From: Candidatus Mesenet endosymbiont of Phosphuga atrata
GTDB lineage: Bacteria; Pseudomonadota; Alphaproteobacteria; Rickettsiales; Anaplasmataceae
Assembly: GCF_964020175.1 (NCBI RefSeq)
Contig: NZ_OZ026541.1
Span: 1,116,001-1,180,000, forward strand
DNA: 64,000 bases
Reading direction: 5' to 3'
In this document: in pieces, positions 8,345 to 16,460 of the stretch
Layout of the letters: each line of letters starts with the position of its first letter
How positions within the stretch are numbered: the first letter of the stretch is position 1
Translations under genes and position numbers: made by a program
Notes under the pieces: model-generated
Seen by the model: the letters and a program-made list of their open reading frames with translations, nothing else
Database searches by the model: none
Told to the model about the DNA's origin: nothing

Positions 8345-8857
8345 CTAAATTATACAAAATCTCCAGAATTTTTCTTTACCTTTGCTTATACCTATTCTTG
8401 GAGTACATATGTAATTTGGTGAAATATCTGAATTATAAATACAAAAATTGTGATTCAATGTTAAATCTTGTTGATTATGTTCTTTCGTCATACTGAGTGT
8501 TTTGCATAATTTGCCTGGCCCGTTTATGTCTAGTGTATTTGGTTCTATAAGCTTAATCCCACGAATAAGTACTGCAGCTGGATACCCTTGCTTTTCTGTT
8601 ACTGCATTGAAACAATAATACATACCATAGATAAAGTATATATAAGAAAAGCCTGGTGGACCAAACATCGCTGCAGTACGTTTGGTATAGCCTTTAGATG
8701 CATGACATGCTGGATCTTCCTGTCCAATGTATGCTTCTGTTTCTGTGATAACTCCTTTGTAGCTGAAGAATTTTAGGGTTTTTCCAAGTAATTCTGCAGC
8801 AACAGTAAGTGTAGAACGGCTGTAGAAATGTTTTGTCAATATTAAATTACCTGTCAT
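8345..8857 (-). CDS. 3-methyladenine DNA glycosylase (AAG/MPG family)
   Basis: Base-excision enzyme that removes alkylated purines. The family core is clear: [18 protein letters not shown] (catalytic Glu and neighbours), [21 protein letters not shown] with the DNA-intercalating Tyr region, and [12 protein letters not shown]. From the ATG at 8857 (MTGNLILTK) it has 170 residues; the open frame reaches 8938, overlapping dut, but the extra residues do not look like the family. It is slightly shorter than the usual 180-200, with the shortness at the C-terminus. It lies 19 nt downstream of dut on the same strand, a DNA-maintenance pair. Confidence 0.9.
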   Translation of the reverse strand: MTGNLILTKHFYSRSTLTVAAELLGKTLKFFSYKGVITETEAYIGQEDPACHASKGYTKRTAAMFGPPGFSYIYFIYGMYYCFNAVTEKQGYPAAVLIRGIKLIEPNTLDINGPGKLCKTLSMTKEHNQQDLTLNHNFCIYNSDISPNYICTPRIGISKGKEKFWRFCII

Positions 8858-8876
8858 AAACTTGTTTGGATATGTG

Positions 8877-9320
8877 TTAAATGCCGGTTGAGCCAAATCC
8901 TCCACTACCACGCTTAGTTTTTTCATTAAACTCATCAACTAGTTGCCATTTCACCTTAACTATTGGGCTAATTATAATCTGTGCTATTCTATCTCCTTTA
9001 TTTATAGTATATGATTTATTACTAAGGTTGATTAAACAAACTTTTATCTCTCCCTGATAGTCTGAATCTATAGTGCCGGGTGAATTAAGTACTGTTATGC
9101 CAAATTTCATTGCTAGACCCGACCTTGGGCGTATTTGCCCTTCATAGCAATCAGGTATTGAAATTGCAATGCCAGTTGCAATCAATTCTCTATTCATCGG
9201 CTCTATGTTAATGGGATTATCTATAGCTGCATAAAGATCCATTCCTGCACTTTGTGGTGTTGCATAAGATGGTAGTAATAGACCCTCATAATGAGGAAGT
9301 GTTTTTATTTCAATAAGCAT
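8877..9320 (-). CDS. dut: dUTP diphosphatase
   Basis: Hydrolyses dUTP to dUMP, which prevents uracil incorporation and feeds thymidylate synthesis. All five trimeric dUTPase motifs are seen: [44 protein letters not shown], and the C-terminal P-loop-like [10 protein letters not shown]. It has 147 residues, a normal length. It is probably the first gene of a two-gene unit with the DNA glycosylase downstream. Confidence 0.96.
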   Translation of the reverse strand: MLIEIKTLPHYEGLLLPSYATPQSAGMDLYAAIDNPINIEPMNRELIATGIAISIPDCYEGQIRPRSGLAMKFGITVLNSPGTIDSDYQGEIKVCLINLSNKSYTINKGDRIAQIIISPIVKVKWQLVDEFNEKTKRGSGGFGSTGI

Positions 9321-9540
9321 ATCTTAAGTAAATGTAATGTATCTAGCGAGTGTATCTTAAACATATCATTCTTTCATTAGAATATTTGCTAACTTTATTA
9401 CATAAGACGCAATACTATAGAATTACTGTTATTGAAATGGCTAGTTTAACTTTTATGAGGCGAGAATTTGTATCATATTTAATATAAACTAAATACTGTC
9501 GTGAAACACTATCCTGAAAACAGGAATTATAGGCAATAGT

Positions 9541-10926
9541 ATGGGCAACTCAGCATTGGATAATTTCAAAAAAGATGTTGATGAAATTAGAAGAAAACTT
9601 AGTGAATGGGAAAGTAAAAAAATATATGATCAGCTTAACAACAAAGAGAAAGAAGAGGCACTTCGATACATTGAAAGTATAATTGATCAATTAAAAATTG
9701 ACTCTCAAGCGCTTGGCATTAACAATTCTCTCTTTGAACAAATGCAGAGGTCAGTAAATGAAATAGAGAAATTCACTAGCAGTTTTACAGCAATGATGAC
9801 TTCCTTTCGAGAAAGTAATAAAGAACTTGCTGATGCAACTGAAAAAGTGGAAGAAATAGTTAGTAATAATAATGGCCAAAATGTAATAGAGGAGATACGT
9901 ACACTTTTTATTAATGGTGGGCCTATTCAAGTAAAATTTGACAATCTTGTCCAGAAGGAAGATTTAGGTATTAAGGGCGGAAATTTTGATCTAAAGAATC
10001 TTGTTAAAAAATCTGATTTGGGTGTTGAGAATGAAAGTGTTGATCTAAAGGAGCTTGCCACAAGAGAAGAGGTAAAAAAACTTGTACCTAATCTAGATGA
10101 CCTTGTTAAAACAGTTGATCTCGATAGGCTTAACCAACAAGTAGCTGATTTTGCTAAGCAAAATAAAGCTTTTGATCAAACTATTACTAAAGAGGTCAAA
10201 GCGATCTCACAAGGAGTAAATATTATACCCCAAGAAGTAAAAGTAGAATTCGTAAAAGGTAACGAAGTGGCGGGCAGATATGAGACTGAGATAAAACTAG
10301 AAGGTAATAAGATTGGTACTTTTTCTCCAACAGGGTATTATTTTTTTGATAATAGGATCTATATCTATGATCATTTGAACTCTCAGATTAGTATTGATCT
10401 ATCACCGCAATTTCACTTTTTAAAAGTCGTAAAAATTAAAGAAGATGGATATAAATTAGTCTTCTGTAATAAGGGTGGGCAAGAATACTATAAAATTCCA
10501 AGTAACTATAGGCTAATTAGTTCAGAAAATCTTAAGGGTACAAAAAATATTAATTTTAAAAAATATTATACTGAAAACGGCTCAAGCCCATCATTTGTTG
10601 TTAAAATGAACAGTACTAGTTATCCAAATTCTAGTCAGCATGGTGTAGACGTGTATGAGATAGGCAATGGAGAAAAAAAGATAGGATCACTCATAGATGA
10701 GTTTGGTTATTACGACAGTCAAAATAAATTTCATTATTCCAATAATCATATAAATGCTCAGGATCATTCTTATAATTTTCCCTCATTTACTATACATAGA
10801 GGAGATACTGAGTGTAGTTCGCATGAAATGCAGGGGGATACAGATAATATAGATCTTGCTAGTGATGAGATAACATGTAGTTTAGTTGAATATGTAGCAA
10901 ATTATGTAAATGATGTATATATTTAA
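9541..10926 (+). CDS. Unknown coiled-coil protein with fibre-like repeats
   Basis: Not recognised. This 461-residue protein has a charged helical N-terminus (about residues 1-115, coiled-coil like). It is followed by a run of degenerate units, NLVQKEDLG, NLVKKSDLG, ELATREEVK and DLVKTVDLD (about 138-200), like the short repeats in phage tail fibres and trimeric adhesins. From about 235 the C-terminal half is rich in Tyr, Asn and aromatic beta-type sequence, with no signal peptide or membrane segment. The final 30 residues are acidic. The start at 9541 gives MGNSALDNF; no strong ribosome binding site is visible. It could be a secreted or phage-derived protein; this is a guess from composition only. 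Confidence 0.5.
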   Translation: MGNSALDNFKKDVDEIRRKLSEWESKKIYDQLNNKEKEEALRYIESIIDQLKIDSQALGINNSLFEQMQRSVNEIEKFTSSFTAMMTSFRESNKELADATEKVEEIVSNNNGQNVIEEIRTLFINGGPIQVKFDNLVQKEDLGIKGGNFDLKNLVKKSDLGVENESVDLKELATREEVKKLVPNLDDLVKTVDLDRLNQQVADFAKQNKAFDQTITKEVKAISQGVNIIPQEVKVEFVKGNEVAGRYETEIKLEGNKIGTFSPTGYYFFDNRIYIYDHLNSQISIDLSPQFHFLKVVKIKEDGYKLVFCNKGGQEYYKIPSNYRLISSENLKGTKNINFKKYYTENGSSPSFVVKMNSTSYPNSSQHGVDVYEIGNGEKKIGSLIDEFGYYDSQNKFHYSNNHINAQDHSYNFPSFTIHRGDTECSSHEMQGDTDNIDLASDEITCSLVEYVANYVNDVYI

Positions 10927-10930
10927 AATG

Positions 10931-11013
10931 TACCTTTGGCCGGACTTGAACCGGCATGCTTTTGCAAGCAATAGATTTTGAGTCTATCGTGTCTACCATT
11001 CCACCACAAAGGC
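10931..11013 (-). tRNA. tRNA-Leu (anticodon CAA)
   Basis: An 83-nt class II tRNA on the minus strand. The acceptor strands GCCTTTG and CAAAGGT pair, the anticodon loop is CTCAAAA giving CAA, the variable arm is long (TTGCTTGCAAAAGCA hairpin) and the T arm has GGTTCAAGTCC. CCA is not encoded, unlike the other tRNA-Leu in this window. It lies at the left edge of the IS complex. Confidence 0.95.
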
Positions 11014-11102
11014 CAAGATTTAAATTATACTATCATAAATCCGAATAAGAAGGAAATTTTAGTTAAATTACGCTATGCGTTCAAAACTAGCCAAGTTAAG
11101 AG

Positions 11103-12233
11103 ATTAGACATACTGTAATAGCTATTGAAAAAAGGAGATAGAATATTTTAGAGAGAAGTAAGAAATTCGATAGAATTAGTTCTGCAAAAATAATTTAAAC
11201 TTTTAAAGTAGGAGTAGTCTCATAAAATATTATATTGGGTTAGATGTCTCACTCAAAGAAACTTTTATAAGTATCGTTGATGAGAAAGGAAAAGTTGTTA
11301 AGGAAGAAGTTGTTGCAAGAAAAAGTAAAGCAATAGCAGAGAACTTGCTAAGTCAAGGCAAAAAATAAGAATCCATAGGGATAGAAAGTTGTCAATATCA
11401 ATGTGTAAAGAGTTAAGGGATTTTGGATTACCAGTGATTTGTGTAGATGCAAGGGGTATAGCTCAAATGATGAGGGTTGGGTTGTACAGAGAAGTATTAG
11501 TAAAATCAGATAAATCTTACCAAATCAACTTGGAAGCAGAAGACAGTTAACATGTAGCAAACAGCAGATTATTGGAACAATAAATTGAAGATATACGGTT
11601 GGTCGAGGATTAAAATTTGAAAGCTTTTCTTTAAAAATAGAAGAAATGATCTAGATGAAGTTAGCAAAAACTCAATTGAAGCATTAGTACATAGCTTAGA
11701 AACAATAGAAGAATCAATTTGATAAATTACTTTCAGAAAAGTGCAAAAAAGATAAAAATTATTAGCCCAGGGGTTGGTATTATAGTAGCAATGACATACA
11801 AAGCTGCAATACACATAGGTTTGAAACATCTTATACAGTTGGAGCATATATGGGATTGAGCCCAAGACAGTATGCTTCTGGGGAGATTGATCGACATGGA
11901 AGTATATCAAACAATGGAGTGCAGAAGTATGCTATATGAGGCTGCGCAATCCTTGCTGACAAGATGTAAGAGAAAATTTAAGTTAAAAAGCTGGGGATTA
12001 GCAAAAAAGAAAGGTATGAAGAAAGCAATTGTTGCTGTAGCGCGGAAGTTGTCAGTAATTATGCATAGGATGCTAATTGATAGAAAAGAATTTTGTTATC
12101 AATAAACACTAAAGGAATATAGGTATAATTTTATTGAAAGTAAAGATAGTAATGCCGATGGAAGCGATAAGCAAGAACAGAGGATGAAGCTAAGACTTCG
12201 TATTAGTTGTATTAAATAAGATTTGAACTGACA
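11103..12233 (+). repeat. 1131-bp inverted repeat, left copy
   Basis: Begins ATTAGACATACTG and ends TTTGAACTGACA. The reverse complement occurs at 14523-15653. The stretches compared by eye at both ends and in the middle agree base for base, and equal coordinate sums throughout (26756) show there are no length differences. It contains a dead IS110-family transposase gene plus flanks. The last five bases are also the tip of the adjacent IS481-like element. Confidence 0.93.
11222..12108 (+). pseudogene. IS110-family transposase pseudogene (copy 1)
   Basis: The N-terminal part reads YYIGLDVSLKETFISIVDE, the DEDD-domain start of IS110 transposases, followed by IGIESCQYQCVKELRDFGL and VICVDARGIAQMM. 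After frameshifts the C-terminal half shows YMGLSPRQYASGEIDRHG, which is the helix-hairpin/transposase_20 region. Several stops and frameshifts break the gene (for example after GQGKK-like and near 11550), so it cannot be active. The second copy at 14648-15534 carries the same lesions, so decay preceded the duplication or the copies are homogenised. Confidence 0.85.
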
Positions 12234-12528
12234 GTGACGAATTAACTGACAGAAGAATTTAAATATACTATCAGAATCCTGATTTAATATTTTTCTAAAA
12301 AGCAATATATCAAGAAAAGTTTGCATTGGCCGTAGCAATATTTGTCTGATTGTTTCGTTGTAAGAACGCAACCAACATCAATCTGCAGATCTTCCAAAGA
12401 ACTATATTTCTAAAGATGATTTGCATAGTTTTGTGAAGCATTGGTCTGTGGAGAGTGGGTTTTGGTTCTAGAATGATCGATATGCCTAAATAAAGCTGAT
12501 AATTTCACGCAATATTCTGTACCTCTAT
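12229..12528. mobile_element. IS481-like element, left fragment
   Basis: Starts with the terminal tip TGACAGTGACGAATTAACTG that also begins the copy at 29533, and is cut at 12528 by the terminal repeat of an IS256 element. The reading sense of the family (transposase on the minus strand) is inferred from the fuller copies. No usable reading frame remains. Confidence 0.7.
12255..12528. repeat. Direct repeat flanking the IS256 element, left copy
   Basis: The stretch from GAATTTAAATATACT to ACCTCTAT recurs at 13707-13987 on the far side of the IS256 element, with a 7-bp length difference near GCATTGGC. The same sequence lies inside the IS481-like copy at 29533-30391. Confidence 0.85.
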
Positions 12529-13706
12529 GGGAGTGTTCAACAAACTGTGTCAAACAAGAAAAATATTAATATAAAACATGGAATGAACGAAAAAACATCG
12601 AATAAAAACAGTGGATTAGTAGACTATAAAGAGTTAGAAAACAACATATTATCGTCCATCCGAGAAACTAACTGGAAAAGGAGGAACTGCTAATCAAAAA
12701 GTTACTAGAGGCTAGTTTAGAAGGTGAAATACCTATCAAATGAAGATGAAGAAAATAATCATAGGAATGGCAAAAGTTCAAAGACTATATATACAGATGC
12801 AGACTCATTTGAGCTTTCGAGATAGGGATGGAAGTTTTGAGCCACAAAAAAAAGACAGACATCCTGAACTTGAAGCAAAAATTCTTAGTATGTTTGCCAG
12901 CGGTATGAGTTACAAAGATCGCATATTGAAGAAATTTATGACCACAAGATATCGGCAGCAGAAATATCAATGACAAATTACTACCAACGAATGGCGTAAC
13001 TGCAATCTGTATATCCAATAGTATTCATATGTTTTTTAAAGTCAAAGAGGATGCGTAAGTAAATGTATGTATAACATACTAGGTATAGATCAAAATGGCA
13101 GAAAAGAAGTATTGGGCTTTTATCTGGCTGATAGTGAGTTCTGGCTTAGTGTATTAAATGATCTCAAAGTGTGGAATCGTTGCCTGTGTAGATGGACTAA
13201 AAAGCCTTCCTACAGCCATAAACAGAGTATTTCCTAATGTAGAAATGTGTAGTGCATCAAGTAAGAAATTCACTGAAATATGTATCTAGTAAAGATGTAA
13301 AATGAATGATCTGAAAAAAATATATCGTGCTACAAGTAGAGAAATTGCTGAAAATTATTTACTTGAGTTGGAAGAAAAATGGAGAGAATTTAGTTGTAAA
13401 ATCTTGGCAGAATAATTGGGAGAATTTATCTGGTTATTTCAAATATTCTGGCCCTGTTAGGAAGCTAATTTATACAACCAATCCTATTGAGGGGTTACAC
13501 CGACAAATCAGAAAATTTACTAAAACCAATTTACCAGTACAAATGCTTTGTACAAGCAGGTATATTGTGCTATAAAAAAGGTAGAGCAAAATTGGACTAT
13601 ACCAAATTGGGCTTTAACTATCTCTCAACTTGATATTTTCTTTCCTAATAGATTGAAAATTCAGTTGAATTAAAATATGGTTTGACACAGTTTGTTGAAC
13701 ACTCCC
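12529..13706 (+). mobile_element. IS256-family element, decayed
   Basis: A 1178-bp element bounded by inverted terminal repeats: GGGAGTGTTCAACAAACTGT at 12529 and its reverse complement ending at 13706. The bases outside the two ends do not form a target duplication; instead the flanks are two different points of an IS481-like element. A partial second copy with the same terminus lies at 45983-46321. Confidence 0.88.
12582..13674 (+). pseudogene. IS256 (mutator-type) transposase pseudogene
   Basis: Pieces of a mutator transposase are found in different frames: MNEKTSNKNSGLVDYKELEN at the start, RDGSFEPQKKDRHPELEAKI and LSMFASGMSYKDRI in the DNA-binding part, then GIDQNGRKEVLGFYLADSE and VACVDGLKSLPTAINRVFP from the DDE core, and near the end FQIFWPC / LIYTTNPIEGLHRQIRK. 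Multiple frameshifts and stops separate them, so no active transposase is made. The order and spacing match a full-length family member. Confidence 0.85.
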
Positions 13707-13987
13707 GAATTTAAATATACTATCAGAATCCTGATTTAATATTTTTCTAAAAAGCAATATATCAAGAAAAGTTTGCATTGGCGTTTTATCATAGCAATAT
13801 TTGTCTGATTGTCTCATTGTAAGAACGTAACCAACATCAATTTGTAGATCTTCTAAAGAACTATATTTCTAAAGATGATTTGCATAGTTTTGTGAAGCAT
13901 TGGTCTGTGGAGAGTGGGTTTTGGTTCTAGAATGATCGATATGCCTAAATAAAGCTGATAATTTCACGCAATATTCTGTACCTCTAT
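13707..13987. repeat. Direct repeat flanking the IS256 element, right copy
   Basis: Second copy of 12255-12528, 281 versus 274 nt. Together the two show that the IS256 element joins two different breakpoints in IS481-like copies rather than a single insertion site. Confidence 0.85.
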
Positions 13988-14527
13988 CAGTCAAAATGCG
14001 CAATATCAAAGAATGCTATCATTTAGCAAGAGGTAATTGCTGTCTTATCGACTTAGCAAATGCAACTTCGAGAATAAGTATCAATTGCTGGTAGATTCGT
14101 CCTATACCTTTGATATTACCTACATAATAGGTATCTTGAGCACCCAGATAACCTGTGTTTCAATTTTATCATCTTTGTTCTTTCACTTTTTCTAAAGCTG
14201 TTAGAATTATTCCATCTTTTTGCTTCTAGTGCTTTAAGTCTTTTCTTAAAAATCTCAACTATCCACCTTCAGATATTATTTTTTTCTCAGCTCATTTTTT
14301 ATATGCTGGAAATTCTGTTGCTATACAGATCTTTCTATGTCTTCCGAAACTCTGTTTGCAAACTTTCTTACTTATCTCATCTCCATTTTCGTATAACTCC
14401 TTGAAGCGATAAAATTTGAATATCCCATACGCTTGTGACACATTTCCTAGTTGTCTTGCTAAAATCCTAGTTTTAGTATTTTTTTTTGCATTGTACTCAT
14501 TTCTCTTATTTTTTGTTCTAAGTGTCA
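13707..14527 (-). mobile_element. IS481-like element, right part
   Basis: Begins at GAATTTAAATATACT directly after the IS256 terminus and ends with the terminal TGTCA at 14523-14527. It lacks only about 26 bp of the left tip compared with the copy at 29533-30391. On the minus strand it encodes pieces of an HTH-containing integrase-type transposase (KQLGNVSQAYGIFKFYRFKE), with many frameshifts. Dead. Confidence 0.7.
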
Positions 14528-15653
14528 GTTCAAATCTTATTTAATACAACTAATACGAAGTCTTAGCTTCATCCTCTGTTCTTGCTTATCGCTTCCATCG
14601 GCATTACTATCTTTACTTTCAATAAAATTATACCTATATTCCTTTAGTGTTTATTGATAACAAAATTCTTTTCTATCAATTAGCATCCTATGCATAATTA
14701 CTGACAACTTCCGCGCTACAGCAACAATTGCTTTCTTCATACCTTTCTTTTTTGCTAATCCCCAGCTTTTTAACTTAAATTTTCTCTTACATCTTGTCAG
14801 CAAGGATTGCGCAGCCTCATATAGCATACTTCTGCACTCCATTGTTTGATATACTTCCATGTCGATCAATCTCCCCAGAAGCATACTGTCTTGGGCTCAA
14901 TCCCATATATGCTCCAACTGTATAAGATGTTTCAAACCTATGTGTATTGCAGCTTTGTATGTCATTGCTACTATAATACCAACCCCTGGGCTAATAATTT
15001 TTATCTTTTTTGCACTTTTCTGAAAGTAATTTATCAAATTGATTCTTCTATTGTTTCTAAGCTATGTACTAATGCTTCAATTGAGTTTTTGCTAACTTCA
15101 TCTAGATCATTTCTTCTATTTTTAAAGAAAAGCTTTCAAATTTTAATCCTCGACCAACCGTATATCTTCAATTTATTGTTCCAATAATCTGCTGTTTGCT
15201 ACATGTTAACTGTCTTCTGCTTCCAAGTTGATTTGGTAAGATTTATCTGATTTTACTAATACTTCTCTGTACAACCCAACCCTCATCATTTGAGCTATAC
15301 CCCTTGCATCTACACAAATCACTGGTAATCCAAAATCCCTTAACTCTTTACACATTGATATTGACAACTTTCTATCCCTATGGATTCTTATTTTTTGCCT
15401 TGACTTAGCAAGTTCTCTGCTATTGCTTTACTTTTTCTTGCAACAACTTCTTCCTTAACAACTTTTCCTTTCTCATCAACGATACTTATAAAAGTTTCTT
15501 TGAGTGAGACATCTAACCCAATATAATATTTTATGAGACTACTCCTACTTTAAAAGTTTAAATTATTTTTGCAGAACTAATTCTATCGAATTTCTTACTT
15601 CTCTCTAAAATATTCTATCTCCTTTTTTCAATAGCTATTACAGTATGTCTAAT
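14523..15653 (-). repeat. 1131-bp inverted repeat, right copy
   Basis: Reverse complement of 11103-12233. The 2289-bp spacer between the copies holds the IS481-like and IS256 material. Large identical inverted repeats this close can form cruciforms or mediate inversion of the spacer. Confidence 0.93.
14648..15534 (-). pseudogene. IS110-family transposase pseudogene (copy 2)
   Basis: Mirror image of the pseudogene at 11222-12108, with the same GLDVSLKETF start, the same YMGLSPRQYASG piece and the same frameshifts. Long shadow frames inside both copies are identical in translation, which supports identity at the DNA level. Not functional. Confidence 0.85.
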
Positions 15654-15771
15654 GAAGTCAAAACGGGTATAGGAACAGTGGAATTAGCTCTTTTAAATAA
15701 TGAGAGACATCGTAATTAATGATTTGATCTAACAATAAAAAAGGAGTGTTAGAGTAGCCTTTAATTGCAGT

Positions 15772-16383
15772 TTACGTTGCATTTTTAAGTAAATAATGCC
15801 TACTGCCAGGTTTTATAGGCGGGATTAATTTTAATTTTTCAGGAATGTTATCATCAGTATAGTTTTGTATATTTAGATCAAGTAATGAAATCACTGAAAA
15901 AGGCAAACAAGTTTCACTATTTCTGTTAATCAAAGCAGCTTCTGCTATGATTTTCCCTCCATATTCCTTTGCACATTCTGCAGTTTCTAAAGAAGACTTA
16001 CCAGTGGTTATTACATCTTCCACTATTAATATCTTATCCCCCTTCTGTATTTCAAAACCACGACGCAAAGCAAATTTTCCATCAATTCGCTCACAAAAAA
16101 TAGAATTAATGCCAAGTTGCCTTCCTACTTCATACCCTACTACTATTCCACCTATCGCTGGCGATAAAATCAGATCTATCTCATCTAAGTTACTGATAGT
16201 AGCATGAATTTTATCAACTAACATTTTACAGACTTTAGCAGCTCGACTTGGCCTTTCAAAGAGTTTGGCACATTGCACGTAAACGCTACTATGCAGTCCG
16301 GAAGATAAAATAAAATGCCCTTCTAAAATTGCTCCATTTTCTATAAACTCTTGAGTGATAGGACAGTTTTTTTTATTTAACAC
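15772..16383 (-). CDS. pyrE: Orotate phosphoribosyltransferase
   Basis: Transfers phosphoribose from PRPP to orotate, giving OMP in de novo pyrimidine synthesis. A 203-residue protein with GHFILSSGLHSSVYVQCAK near the N-terminus, LILSPAIGGIVVGYEVGRQL, and the PRPP-binding signature KILIVEDVITTGKSS at about residues 117-131. Its length and motifs match the alphaproteobacterial type. It lies just beyond the IS complex and 78 nt downstream of sucA on the same strand. No regulatory leader is obvious. Confidence 0.95.
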   Translation of the reverse strand: MLNKKNCPITQEFIENGAILEGHFILSSGLHSSVYVQCAKLFERPSRAAKVCKMLVDKIHATISNLDEIDLILSPAIGGIVVGYEVGRQLGINSIFCERIDGKFALRRGFEIQKGDKILIVEDVITTGKSSLETAECAKEYGGKIIAEAALINRNSETCLPFSVISLLDLNIQNYTDDNIPEKLKLIPPIKPGSRHYLLKNAT

Positions 16384-16460
16384 GTAATTAATAACATAGT
16401 TAATTTTATATTATACTCTTTTTAAGAAAAAAGCTCTAAACTATTTTCAATAGCAAATTC

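Noticed and set aside
11569-11910. 113-codon frame on the minus strand, repeated at 14846-15187
   Set aside because: It is antisense to the IS110 transposase pseudogene in both copies; it appears twice because the DNA is repeated.
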